This document shows, one piece after another, positions 38,157 to 47,493 of a DNA stretch of 64,000 nt (positions are counted from its first letter, which is position 1; every line of letters begins with the position of its first letter). Source of the stretch: Rhodopseudomonas pseudopalustris. GTDB lineage: Bacteria; Pseudomonadota; Alphaproteobacteria; Rhizobiales; Xanthobacteraceae. The translations under genes and the position numbers were made by a program. The DNA lies in the NCBI RefSeq assembly GCF_900110435.1, contig NZ_FODT01000006.1:1-64000 (forward strand), read 5' to 3'. The notes below the pieces were generated by a model. It searched no databases. It was not told the DNA's origin and was given only the letters and a program-made list of their open reading frames with translations.

Positions 38157-41100
38157 TCACTCCAGATCGATCAGATATTGCAGCGCCGAGCGGCTCGGCA
38201 TGAAGAAGTAGCCGCCGCCTTTCACCGTGACGTAGCTCTGGATGCCATGCAGCGTCAGCGGACCGGCGGCGGTCGGGATGGTGAACACCCGCTGCTCGGC
38301 CGGATCGTCCGGCGTCGCCGAAATGATCGGATCCGGCTCGTCGCTGAGGCCGTGGAACGACGGCGACGACACCCAGGATTGCTGCACCAGCTCGAACTGA
38401 CGTTCGACGTCGGCGCAGACCGCGACGAACAGCAGGCCCTTTTCCGGTCTGCCTGCATCGCCCTGCTGGCTTTCGAACGAGCGGCCACGGCGCAGCAGCC
38501 GGTGACGCGCGGTCAATTGCTGCTGCATCGGATCGTCGGGCTGCAGGCTGTCGCGCGGATTGGCGCGGCGGATATGCGCGCCGAACGGACAGTGCAGCCC
38601 CTGCGGATCATCCTGGCCGTAGCTGAAATCATTGTCGCGATCATAGGCGCGGTCGACGTCGTCGCGCGACGGGCCGCGGCGATTGTTGAACGTCTTCGAA
38701 TTCGGCTGATCGACCAGCGGCACGCCGTTGCGCCAGCGGCCCATCATCTTCGCCGCGACCCATTCGGCGGTCGGTTCCTCGCCGATCACCGCGGCGAGAT
38801 CGCGATATCTGCCGAGCTCGGCGGCCTTCGCCTCGGTGAAGCTGCGGAAGCCGTCGACATCCTGCACGAAGTGGCGGATCGCCAGGAAGGTGCCGTTGCG
38901 GCCGAAATCGCGCACCGGTTTCGCCGGCGTGTCCGAGCAGAACTTCGGGAAGCGACCCGGCAGCGCGTCGGGCAGGATCGGCAGATGATCGGCGGGATCC
39001 GAGCTGCTCCGCACCGTCGCGCTCGGCGGAAAGTAGCCCTGGTTGTTGCGATAGCCGAGGATGAATTCGCCCGGCTCGACGATGTCGCGCGCAGCCACGC
39101 CCTTGGCGAAGCGCTGGGTGCCGCGGATCACCGGCTGCGAGATGCCATCGACGAAACCGAAATGTTCGTAGTCGAGCGAGGTCTTCGGCCCGTCCTCGGT
39201 TTCGACCGTGGCGGGTCGGGTCTCGACCACGTAGAGCAGCGCGTCGGAGCCGCCGAGCAGCGCGGCGTGATTGTCGAGCGCAGCGCGGCAGTCCTCCGCC
39301 GAGCGGCCATAGACGAACAACGCGGCGTCAGCGGCGGCGACGTCGTCGCGGCCGTCGAGCGCGGCGTCGACCCAGTCCCACCGCTCCGGCGCAGAAGCGC
39401 CGGTGTCGCGCAGGATGTTGGCGCGATTTGCCATACCGATGTTGAACGCCGTCGGAAACGTCGTCAGCCCGTCATTGGCGTTGGACCGCGACATCCCGAG
39501 CCTCGCAAGCCCTGACGCCGAGAAGGCGACGAAGGTCGCGACATGATGCGGCGCATCGCCGCCGGCGAACGGACGATCGCCGAACGTGACCGCGCCCACC
39601 GCCGGTCGCGGCGCATCGCCGGATGAATCCGGCAGCAGCCCCGCTTCCGGCATGATCGCGCGCAGCCATGTTTTGCTAGCCGCTTTGTCGGCGGGAAGCC
39701 GCAGCAGCGCGGTCGCCGTGTAGGCGAGCTGGCCCATCCCGCGGAACACCAGCGACTGCACCTCCGGCGTCTCGATCGCGTCGACCGGGCGCGTCATCGA
39801 ACCGAAGCAGTCGAGCCACGCCTGCGCCGCGCTGTCGGTCGAGGCGCGGACCAGCCCGTCATGGATCAGCGCGTTGCGGCGGATCTCGTCGGTAGTGAGG
39901 CGCGGATAGCGGTTGAACCAGAACTGCGTCGGCACCTGCTGCCGCCGCACCCAGCGCTTGAAGCGGTCGCCGTCCTGCGCGCCGTCGTAGATCAGGAAGC
40001 GGGTGCGCGGAAAGCCGACGCCATTACTCCACGCCGCCGACTGGCCGGCATGGGCCTTCATCACGAAATCTTCGAGATAGCTCTCCCAGCTTCCATCGTA
40101 ATTGGCGAGGAAGATCAGCTTGTCGGCGCCGGGCGGCCTGAACCATTTGGCCTTGTGGATGGTGCCCATGTTGAGCACGAAGCCGGGCCGGTAGAAATTC
40201 GTCACCAGCTCCTTGATACCCCACAGCGACAGCGCAAGCGTCAGCTTGCGAAACGCGCCGGGCTTCAGCGCAGTGACGGCGGTGATGTGGTTCTGCACGA
40301 AGCCGGGATGGTTTTCGCTGGCGGCGATCTCGCGAACCCTGGCGATGTCGGGATCGCTGTCGTCGGGAACGTCGCCGTTTTCGTAATAACGCAACACCAG
40401 CAGGAACAGGCCGGCCAACGAGGCGAGCTTCAGCGCCACCAGCAGCAAACCGCCGACCACCGCCAGCGCGATGCGGCCGATATAGGTCGCGTCGGAATAC
40501 GGCTCGATCGCAAAATAGATCGCCTGGCTCGCGATCAGCACGAGGCCGATGACGATCGCGCCAATCCACCGGAACGTGGTCGAGTTGAACATCGCCAGCA
40601 GCGACTCGGCGCCGGAGCGCGGGACCCAGTCGGAGATCTGCAAACGCCGCCGGCTCGGCCGGATCAGATAGTCGGTGAATGCAGCGCCGCGCGTGAACAA
40701 CGCCTGCAGCCGGGCCTTGCGGGTCGAGTCCGGCGATTGGTCGATGATCCGCTTCAGCGCGGGATCCTGCCGGATCAGCTTGCGGACATAGCCGAGCGCG
40801 ACCATCGCGCGGCTGCCGAGGCCGGCATGGTTCTCGAGATACGCCTCGAGCGCGTCCTGGGTGAAACGCGCGAGCTCGCGCTGCCGCACAATGTCGGCGA
40901 CGGCGAATTCCGGCGTGCCGTTGAAGTTCAACCCGATCGCGCCCCATGGCTTCGTCTGCAGATCGAGCATGTTGCGGCGGAGGATATCGCCGAGCGCGGC
41001 GCCGGCGCGTTCGTCGGCGTGCGCGAAGATCGGCGCCAGCCATTCGCCCGCCTCGTTCACGACGGCGCGGATCGCACTCTCCGGCGAGCCGTCGACATTG

Positions 41101-42617
41101 AGTTCGAGCAACAGATGCGGCGCGGGCTGATCCGGCGTGCCGGCGTCGATCAGCGTCATCGAGGCGAAGTGGATCAGTCCTGTCGCCTGCAATGCCGCGA
41201 CGACGTCCGGCCGCGCCGGATTGCCGAGCGCGGTGATCTGCGCGCGCAGGGCGTCGAGATCGGTGTCGGGACGAACCGGCGCGCAGATCACGATCATGTT
41301 CTGCGTCTGCGGCGCGATCTTCGGCTCGAACTCCATGTCGAGCCGGCGCGGGAACGGACCGACCCAGCCGATCGCGCCCGATCTGTCGGAGGCCGTGCGC
41401 AAATTCGGCTGCCTCAGCAGCACGCGGAAAACTTCGGTGATCTGCGCGATCGCGACATGCATCCCGAGGCAGGCATGAACACCGTCGCCGAACATCAGGC
41501 TCGATGGGTTCGGCCGGTCGGCGCGGAACGATCCCGGGGACACGAACGCCCGCTTGTCGCGCAGCGCCGACATCGTCGCCACCATCAGCACCGAGCCGGC
41601 GCGAACCTTGCGCTGCCGCGAGGTGTTGTGGGCGATGACGCCGTCTTTCGTCGCGTAGCGCCACTGCCCCGGCGCCAGAGCGGGATTGAGCCTGCCGGCT
41701 TCGAGCAGGATCGCTTCGAGGCCGGCGCTGTCGTCACGGCCGGCGCAGTCGATCGCTTCCGCCCACACCTTGGGCCGGCGCAGCAGCTCTTCGAGAATCT
41801 TGCCGGCGGCGAGCGTGTTGGTCGGGATGAAACCGGTGACGAGCCCGACCAGAATGGCGCGGATCTCGCCTTCGGTCACGGCGCCGTCGCTGGATTGAGC
41901 AACCAGCCGGCCGACCACGGTGTCGGTCTCCGGCGCCGCCTTTGCGCGCGCGATCGCGCGATCGATCACTTCGCGGACCTGCGCCGCGCCGTTCAGCGCA
42001 AGGCGACGGGTGGCGGCGTTTCCGAACGGATCGGCGAACAGCAGTGCCGAGATCGACATCGCCCATTCGGCGAATGCGTCCGGGTCCTCCGGAGCGAGGC
42101 CGAAATAACCGCAGCAGGTCTCGGTGGCGACCCGCGTCATCAGGTCCTTCATCACGTCGATCCGGCCGCCGGAGCCGTCGATCAGGATCTGCGCGTAATG
42201 GCGGGCGAGATTCTTGATGCGATCGAGATCGGTCGGGCGCAGCACGCTGCGGATGATGGCGTTCTGCCGGTCATGCTCCGGACCTTCGAGGCCGAGCACG
42301 AAATTGGTGCCGCCGGCGAGTTCGGTCATCTCCGGCCCGTAGGGCACCTCGAAAACACCGGGCTGCGCCAGCACCTCGCGGACGTCGGTTTCGCGGGTGA
42401 CGATCACGAGGCGTCCGAATTGCGGGTTCGGCCAGAATTCCCTGAACAGATACAGCGCGCCGCGCAACACATAGCTGAACGCCGTGGTGCTCCAGCGCTT
42501 CAGCGTGGTGTCGGCGCCGAGATCGTCGAGATCGAACGGAACGAGCGGCGGCGGAGGAGCGGAGGCTGCGTCGGACTGGGCCTTCTTGATCGCGTCATAG
42601 TACTTGAGCGTGAACAT
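38157..42617 (-). CDS. Cytochrome P450-DyP peroxidase fusion, membrane anchored
   Basis: A 1486-residue protein joining two haem enzymes. Residues ~30-430 are a cytochrome P450: the ExxR helix is EAGR (near 304) and the haem loop is FGDGVHACLG (Cys near 382). The I-helix site is unusual (GLVTGFIPTNTLAAG). About 440-660 is of unknown fold. Two membrane helices follow (about 670-740). After a linker domain (770-1000), residues ~1030-1486 form a DyP-type peroxidase with the GFVDG motif (near 1154), the proximal His in FGAHIRRANPRD (near 1346) and a later catalytic Arg region. The P450 could hydroxylate a lipophilic substrate using peroxide or electrons handled by the DyP half, but no redox partner is nearby. 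The regulator gene 40 bases upstream in the same direction is probably co-transcribed. Confidence 0.9.
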   Translation of the reverse strand: MFTLKYYDAIKKAQSDAASAPPPPLVPFDLDDLGADTTLKRWSTTAFSYVLRGALYLFREFWPNPQFGRLVIVTRETDVREVLAQPGVFEVPYGPEMTELAGGTNFVLGLEGPEHDRQNAIIRSVLRPTDLDRIKNLARHYAQILIDGSGGRIDVMKDLMTRVATETCCGYFGLAPEDPDAFAEWAMSISALLFADPFGNAATRRLALNGAAQVREVIDRAIARAKAAPETDTVVGRLVAQSSDGAVTEGEIRAILVGLVTGFIPTNTLAAGKILEELLRRPKVWAEAIDCAGRDDSAGLEAILLEAGRLNPALAPGQWRYATKDGVIAHNTSRQRKVRAGSVLMVATMSALRDKRAFVSPGSFRADRPNPSSLMFGDGVHACLGMHVAIAQITEVFRVLLRQPNLRTASDRSGAIGWVGPFPRRLDMEFEPKIAPQTQNMIVICAPVRPDTDLDALRAQITALGNPARPDVVAALQATGLIHFASMTLIDAGTPDQPAPHLLLELNVDGSPESAIRAVVNEAGEWLAPIFAHADERAGAALGDILRRNMLDLQTKPWGAIGLNFNGTPEFAVADIVRQRELARFTQDALEAYLENHAGLGSRAMVALGYVRKLIRQDPALKRIIDQSPDSTRKARLQALFTRGAAFTDYLIRPSRRRLQISDWVPRSGAESLLAMFNSTTFRWIGAIVIGLVLIASQAIYFAIEPYSDATYIGRIALAVVGGLLLVALKLASLAGLFLLVLRYYENGDVPDDSDPDIARVREIAASENHPGFVQNHITAVTALKPGAFRKLTLALSLWGIKELVTNFYRPGFVLNMGTIHKAKWFRPPGADKLIFLANYDGSWESYLEDFVMKAHAGQSAAWSNGVGFPRTRFLIYDGAQDGDRFKRWVRRQQVPTQFWFNRYPRLTTDEIRRNALIHDGLVRASTDSAAQAWLDCFGSMTRPVDAIETPEVQSLVFRGMGQLAYTATALLRLPADKAASKTWLRAIMPEAGLLPDSSGDAPRPAVGAVTFGDRPFAGGDAPHHVATFVAFSASGLARLGMSRSNANDGLTTFPTAFNIGMANRANILRDTGASAPERWDWVDAALDGRDDVAAADAALFVYGRSAEDCRAALDNHAALLGGSDALLYVVETRPATVETEDGPKTSLDYEHFGFVDGISQPVIRGTQRFAKGVAARDIVEPGEFILGYRNNQGYFPPSATVRSSSDPADHLPILPDALPGRFPKFCSDTPAKPVRDFGRNGTFLAIRHFVQDVDGFRSFTEAKAAELGRYRDLAAVIGEEPTAEWVAAKMMGRWRNGVPLVDQPNSKTFNNRRGPSRDDVDRAYDRDNDFSYGQDDPQGLHCPFGAHIRRANPRDSLQPDDPMQQQLTARHRLLRRGRSFESQQGDAGRPEKGLLFVAVCADVERQFELVQQSWVSSPSFHGLSDEPDPIISATPDDPAEQRVFTIPTAAGPLTLHGIQSYVTVKGGGYFFMPSRSALQYLIDLE

Positions 42618-42657
42618 CGGTCACCTCAAACAAAGACATAAAAAATCGGTTCGCCGA

Positions 42658-44424
42658 TCAGTTCGGCAGAAATTGCGCGGGGCTCTCCTGACTGTCGCGC
42701 TCCAGCCAGTCCGCATCGCGGCCCGGGACCATTTTCAGGCCTTCCACGAAATGGTCAATCCATGTTCGCTCAACAAACGGCAGCCAATCGATGTAATGCC
42801 TGGAAAAATTCGGCTTGACAGCAAGTAGTTCATCGGCCGCGACGCGGGCTGCGGCGAAATTGTCGCTGCGCACGAGCGCGTTGATCTTCAGGACGTGCGC
42901 GTACCAATAGGCCGGGCGCCGGGCGAGCGACAGCGACGCATGTTCGGCCGCCTCGGCCCAGCGCCCGAGCATGGTGTAGGCGAGCGCCATCTCGCCGAGC
43001 GCGTAGAAGATGTTCGGGTCGTTCAGGCTGAGCCGCATCGACGCCCGGAGATGATCGATCGCCCTCGCCGGCTCCCCGGCGAGATTGTAGCAACCGCCGA
43101 GCTGCGCATGTGCCAACGCCAGGCTCGGATTGAGCGCGATCGCGTGTTGCAGCAAATTCTTCGCCTCCTGCGGATGGCGCAGCCACATCTCGGCGATGCC
43201 GGCGAGCATGAAGCCGCGGCCGTCGTCGGGATCGGCCAGGCTGGCCTGCTGCGCCAGCTTGCGCATCCGCAGGACCTGCTCTTGCGGCTGCCGTCCGGCC
43301 CAGATCGACCAGGCCAGCGCCGAGGTCGTCTGGATCAGCGCCTCCGGCGATTTGGGATCGAGCGCGAGCGCGTCAGCGAAAAGTTTCTGCGCCATCTCGG
43401 AATCGGCGCGGGTCAGCCGGTTGAGATGCCAGCGCCCGCGCCAGATCAGATCGCTGACGCCGAGCGTGTCCTGACGCTTGTTACGGATGCGAATCTGCTC
43501 GGCGTGCTCGATCTTGGTCTCGAGCTGCGCCACCAGTTCGTTGACGAACTGCTCGAGTTCACCGCGCATCGCGGGTGATTGCAGCGTGAAGCGCCGCGAC
43601 CAGATTGCGTAGCCGGTCATTGCCTCCGACAGGCTGGCGGAGACGCCGAAGGAATCATAGGCGCGGTAGAGATGCCCCTCGATCAGATAATGCGCGCCGA
43701 GCCGCTGCCCGATCACCTTGCGGTCGATCGTGTCCGCAAAGGAAAAGCTCGAACTGCGCGCGATCACCGGCAGCCAGCGGATCCGGGACAGCCCGACGAT
43801 CAGCTCTTCGCTGATGCCCTCGGCGAGATAGTCCAGCGCCTCGTCACCGGTAACATTGGTGAACGGCAGCACCGCGATCGCCTGATTGCCGCTGAAGCCG
43901 ACCGGCGGCTGGCTGGTATCGAGAATGTGTCTCGGCAGCGCGCCCGGCAGCCCGGGGAGCGACGGCGCGCGTGATCCGCGCAACAGCGTCGCGCGCTGCT
44001 CGCGCAGCCAGTCGCGAAAGCCCGCTTCGCCGGTGATATCGAGGCCTTCGAGAAACTCGCCCGCAATTTTCGGGTCGGCGTTCGGAGCGAGCGCATCGAC
44101 CTCGATCAAATCGAGCCGCAGACCAATGCGATCGCGGTCGCTGACCAGCAGGCTGGCGCCGCCGACGTTGAGGAGCTTTCGAAGATTGGAGAGTTCGCGG
44201 CGCAGGCTTCCCGCTGCTTCGGCATGACCTCGGCTGCCCCATAGCCGTTCCTGCAGCCAGCCGCGCGCGCGTTCGCCGTCGCGCGACATCGCAAGGATCG
44301 CGATGACCGCGGTACCCTTCTTGCTGGAAATCTCGATGCGATCCCCGCTCGGCGCGACCAGTCCGAAGGGGCCCAGCAAATTGAGAATGAAACGCGCTGA
44401 CGTCGCCTTCATATCCTCGATCAC
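42658..44424 (-). CDS. SARP-like winged-helix regulator with TolB-like and TPR domains
   Basis: A 588-residue cytoplasmic regulator. Residues ~10-110 are an OmpR/SARP-type winged helix (FILNLLGPFGLVAPSGDRIE, then WGSRGHAEAAGSLRRELSNL). Residues ~180-300 resemble the TolB/FlgO-like domain with IAVLPFTNVTGDEALDYLAE; the rest is TPR repeats. This architecture is seen in regulators related to CadC-type and cyclase-linked proteins, but no cyclase domain is present. It probably controls the downstream P450-DyP gene. Three direct repeats of TCACGTG type lie in its upstream region. The start is GTG at 44424 or ATG at 44412; neither has ideal spacing. Confidence 0.85.
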   Translation of the reverse strand: MIEDMKATSARFILNLLGPFGLVAPSGDRIEISSKKGTAVIAILAMSRDGERARGWLQERLWGSRGHAEAAGSLRRELSNLRKLLNVGGASLLVSDRDRIGLRLDLIEVDALAPNADPKIAGEFLEGLDITGEAGFRDWLREQRATLLRGSRAPSLPGLPGALPRHILDTSQPPVGFSGNQAIAVLPFTNVTGDEALDYLAEGISEELIVGLSRIRWLPVIARSSSFSFADTIDRKVIGQRLGAHYLIEGHLYRAYDSFGVSASLSEAMTGYAIWSRRFTLQSPAMRGELEQFVNELVAQLETKIEHAEQIRIRNKRQDTLGVSDLIWRGRWHLNRLTRADSEMAQKLFADALALDPKSPEALIQTTSALAWSIWAGRQPQEQVLRMRKLAQQASLADPDDGRGFMLAGIAEMWLRHPQEAKNLLQHAIALNPSLALAHAQLGGCYNLAGEPARAIDHLRASMRLSLNDPNIFYALGEMALAYTMLGRWAEAAEHASLSLARRPAYWYAHVLKINALVRSDNFAAARVAADELLAVKPNFSRHYIDWLPFVERTWIDHFVEGLKMVPGRDADWLERDSQESPAQFLPN

Positions 44425-44450
44425 CCGACTTCAACTCAGAATAGCATTTT

Positions 44451-44479
44451 TCACGTGTCTATCACGTGATTTTCACGCC
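44451..44479. promoter_or_regulatory. Three direct heptamer repeats at 11-base period (putative SARP operator)
   Basis: TCACGTG begins at 44451 and 44462 and TCACGCC at 44473, so the starts are exactly 11 bases apart with four-base spacers (TCTA, ATTT). SARP and OmpR-type winged-helix proteins bind direct heptamers on one face of the helix with this spacing. The site lies 27 bases upstream of the SARP-like gene's start and about 175 bases ahead of the divergent PatA-like gene, so it may control both. Confidence 0.7.
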
Positions 44480-44653
44480 CGATACGGCGCGATAAGCAGA
44501 CGAACGTGGGTGCGATAAGGAAAATGTCGAGCTGGCGTTCCGCAGGAAGAAATTCGCGGAACGCAATTGGAAGGCCGCCGGTTGTGGGCTGAATCGCAAC
44601 CATATGCGGGTGCCTCGCATAATGAACGGCGGCGTGAGTGCGGGCGGGGTGAA

Positions 44654-45619
44654 ATGGTAAGGGTAGCAGGAGCGGATTTCCAGAAGGAAGTTCTGTTCGC
44701 GTTGGGCGGTGGCGATTCGCAGATCAACATCGCTGTGCTGGATGGACCGGTTGATCGGACCCATGATTGCTTTCGTGGCGCGCGGCTGGTCCCGCTCGAC
44801 ACCGCGGCGGCTGAGGGTTCCGACGGACGCGCGACCGCGCAGGGGACGCATATTGCCAGCCTGATCTTCGGCCAGCCGTGCAGTTCGGTCGAAGGCGTCG
44901 CTCCGCTGTGCCGCGGATTGATCGCACCGATCTTCAGCGACGATCGGCTCGACTGTTCTCAGGCGGAACTGGCGCAGGCGATCACGATCGCGCTCGATCA
45001 CGGCGCCCATATCATCCAGATCAGCGGCGGCCTGTTCGGTGGACCGCGGCAGCCAACCGCAGAACTGCTTGATGCAGTCGCACGGTGCAACGCGGACAAC
45101 GCGCTGATCGTCGCCGGCGCCGGCCGTGACGGTTGCGGCAGCCTGCTGCGCCGTTGCGGCGCGACCAATCTTCTCCCGGTCGGCGCAATCGACCAGCACG
45201 GCCGGCTGATCGACGGCGGCGACGCCAGCCTGCACGAGATCGGCATTGCTGTGCCGGGCGCCAATCTGATCGGCGCAGCGCCGCAAGGCGGCATCGACAG
45301 CCGTCGCGGCGCGAACTACGCGGCCGCGCTGATTGCCGGGATCGCCGGGCTGCTGCTCGGCACGCAGCGCCAGACCGGACGGACGCTTGATCCCGGCGCG
45401 GCGGTCGAGGCGATGCTGAGCACCGCCACGCCGCGCGTGGCGGCGCGGGCGTATGAATGCCACCGCGCTTGGATCGGCCTGGCGAATGTCGAAGCCGCCG
45501 CGGTGCGCCTGAACGACGGGATGTACGACACCGCCACGGGGACGCCGTTCCAACTGTGGCATCGCGCCCAGACGAGCGCGAAATGGTCGGATCACGCAGC
45601 GTTCCGGCCGCGGGCGTGA
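44654..45619 (+). CDS. PatA-like subtilase, predicted inactive
   Basis: A 321-residue protein with the S8 subtilase fold closest in style to the protease domain of cyanobactin PatA (INIAVLDGPVDRTHDCF; CRGLIAPIFSDD; AHIIQISGG). The Asp (D30 in VLDGPVD) and His (H66 in QGTHIAS) are kept. The Ser block normally reading GTSxA is GANYA here (N221), and the oxyanion Asn of GND is Arg (R158 in GAGRDG). It should fold but not cut peptide bonds, so it may be a binding or scaffold protein. No signal peptide is visible. Its 3' end overlaps the convergent DUF2478 gene by 28 bases. The start is chosen where homology begins, with GGGGTGAA before it. Confidence 0.8.
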   Translation: MVRVAGADFQKEVLFALGGGDSQINIAVLDGPVDRTHDCFRGARLVPLDTAAAEGSDGRATAQGTHIASLIFGQPCSSVEGVAPLCRGLIAPIFSDDRLDCSQAELAQAITIALDHGAHIIQISGGLFGGPRQPTAELLDAVARCNADNALIVAGAGRDGCGSLLRRCGATNLLPVGAIDQHGRLIDGGDASLHEIGIAVPGANLIGAAPQGGIDSRRGANYAAALIAGIAGLLLGTQRQTGRTLDPGAAVEAMLSTATPRVAARAYECHRAWIGLANVEAAAVRLNDGMYDTATGTPFQLWHRAQTSAKWSDHAAFRPRA

Positions 45620-46206
45620 CCGCGCCACCACGCTTCCAGCGCCTCGGCGTCCGGCGGCAACGAGATCGATAGGCCCTGTGCGAAATCCTGCCACACGACT
45701 TCGGCCTTCGGCGTGACCACACAGGCGACCGGCACGCCGGCCGCCACCGCCGCCTGAAACGCCGACATCAAACCACCGTGCTGCGCCTCCTGCCCGCCGA
45801 ACCGGCTCAGCACCACCAGTTCGGGATTCCCCGCGATCGCGCGCTCGACCGCGCCGGCCGCCAGGGCCAGCGACGACGAATTGAGATTGCAGGCCTGCGA
45901 TCCCGATCCGAGATTCTGATGCATCGCGTAGCGATCGCCGGTGGCGATGTCGAGCAACTCGCTGCGACACTCGCAGCCGTCATGGCCGCCGCCGTGACCT
46001 TCCCCATGACTCTCGCCGTGTCCTGCGCCATGTCCTGCGCCGTGTTGGCGGAGCCCGGTCTCTTCCGGCGGCACGATCACGCCGACGATGACGACGCCCT
46101 CGGCCTTGCGGCGGAGCGCGAAGGCGGTCAGCACGTCGGCGGCCGGCGTGCCGGGACCGCCACGCACCGCAGCGATCGCGATCGATTGGTTGCTTTCAAA
46201 CGACAT
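45592..46206 (-). CDS. DUF2478 protein with His-rich insert
   Basis: A 204-residue protein of the DUF2478 family, usually found beside molybdate-transport genes. The fold looks P-loop-like (IAIAAVRGGPGTPAADVLTA; ELVVLSRFGGQEAQHGG). Between them, around residues 55-80, is an unusual stretch of GHG/HG repeats with about a dozen His and a Cys pair (GCECRSEL), probably binding metal ions. A paralogue at 51458 lacks this insert. It lies downstream of modC in the same direction, with GGGGA before the ATG. Its role in molybdenum metabolism is inferred from context. Confidence 0.85.
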   Translation of the reverse strand: MSFESNQSIAIAAVRGGPGTPAADVLTAFALRRKAEGVVIVGVIVPPEETGLRQHGAGHGAGHGESHGEGHGGGHDGCECRSELLDIATGDRYAMHQNLGSGSQACNLNSSSLALAAGAVERAIAGNPELVVLSRFGGQEAQHGGLMSAFQAAVAAGVPVACVVTPKAEVVWQDFAQGLSISLPPDAEALEAWWRGHARGRNAA

Positions 46207-46362
46207 TGTCGAATCCCCTTCAACACGACCAGACACAGGGCGTCGTTGATCAGACACGATTGGTAATCGCGTAGCTGACCGAGACGCCGTCTCAGTGAAT
46301 TGAGGACTATGCGAAGTCCGTGCCGAACGGCGGATGCAGCCGCCGCGCGATGGCGGCCGAAA

Positions 46363-47493
46363 TTACTTCGTCGCCTCGCTCACGCCCCGCTCCGACGCCA
46401 GGGCCACGCCCTTGACCTGCGCGAACACCTCGATGCCCTCGGCGAGCTGCAACTGATCCCACGAACGCCGCGTCACCCGCGCCAGCAGCCGCGCGCCATT
46501 GCCGTTTGGACCGAGCCCCATCACGACCAGCATTTCGTTCGGACCGACCGGCGAGGTCGAGACGATCCGGGCGGACAACGCATTGAGGATCGAGGTCGCG
46601 CGCGGCGCCTCGCGCGCGAGGCTGACATCGCCCGCCGCGATCCTGATCCGCCGGCGCGCGCCGGGCTCGACCGGCCCCGACGGCACCAGCAGGCGGCCAC
46701 CATCGACCCGCAGCGTCAGCAGCCCATAATTCGCATCATACGCCTCGGCGATGGCGGCGAAATTCACCGCGGCGTCGCGCGCGGTCGCAAGCGGCAGCGC
46801 CGGATCGCTCTGCAGATCGGACAGCGGCCCGACGCCGATCACATGGCCTGCCCGCATCAGGATCAGATGATCGGCGAGCCGCTCGATTTCGGTGATGTCG
46901 TGGCTGACATAGATCACCGGCAGCGACAGCCGGGCATGAAGCCGCTCCAGGAACGGCAGGATCTCGTCCTTGGTCAGCCGGTCGAGCGCCGACAGCGGCT
47001 CGTCCATCAGCAGCAATTTGGGTTGCGACAGCAGCGCGCGGCCGATCGCGACGCGCTGCCGCTCGCCACCGGACAGATTGCGCGGCGCGCGATCGAGCAA
47101 CCGCGCCAGCCCGAGCAGTTCGATCACTTCGTCGAACGCGATCACGCCGGCCGCCCCGCCGGCGTCGCCGCGCGGCGCGCCGTAAACCAGGTTGGCCTTC
47201 ACCGACAGATGCTGGAACAGGCTTGCTTCCTGGAAGACGTAGCCGATCGGCCGCTGATGCGGCTTCAGAAAGGTGGAGTCGTCCTGCCAGACGTCGCCGT
47301 CGACATCGCACAGGCTGCCCGGCAGATGCTGCAGTCCAGCAAGGCAGCGCAGCACCGTGGACTTGCCGCAGCCGCTCGGGCCGAACAGGCCGGTGATGCC
47401 GGTCGCCGGAACACTGAACGACGCATCGAGGGCGAAGCCGCCGAGCCGGCCGCGGAATTCGCCACGAATCATGCGCGGGAAGATCGCTCTCAT
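46363..47493 (-). CDS. modC: Molybdate ABC transporter ATP-binding protein
   Basis: A 376-residue ATPase. Walker [10 protein letters not shown], signature [15 protein letters not shown] and Walker [13 protein letters not shown] are all present, and the C-terminal ~100 residues form a Mop/TOBE-type molybdate-binding domain. With ModB it powers uptake of molybdate (and tungstate) captured by ModA. The ATG overlaps the modB stop (ATGA), showing coupling. Confidence 0.96.
   Translation of the reverse strand: MRAIFPRMIRGEFRGRLGGFALDASFSVPATGITGLFGPSGCGKSTVLRCLAGLQHLPGSLCDVDGDVWQDDSTFLKPHQRPIGYVFQEASLFQHLSVKANLVYGAPRGDAGGAAGVIAFDEVIELLGLARLLDRAPRNLSGGERQRVAIGRALLSQPKLLLMDEPLSALDRLTKDEILPFLERLHARLSLPVIYVSHDITEIERLADHLILMRAGHVIGVGPLSDLQSDPALPLATARDAAVNFAAIAEAYDANYGLLTLRVDGGRLLVPSGPVEPGARRRIRIAAGDVSLAREAPRATSILNALSARIVSTSPVGPNEMLVVMGLGPNGNGARLLARVTRRSWDQLQLAEGIEVFAQVKGVALASERGVSEATK

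Noticed and set aside
39861-42641. A 926-codon open frame opposite the P450-DyP gene
   Set aside because: Low-complexity antisense frame with no recognisable motif; the minus strand has two intact haem enzymes.
44524-44592. A 22-codon frame after AAGGAA, ahead of the PatA-like gene, considered as a precursor peptide
   Set aside because: No leader or core-peptide pattern, poor spacing, and the PatA-like protein seems inactive.
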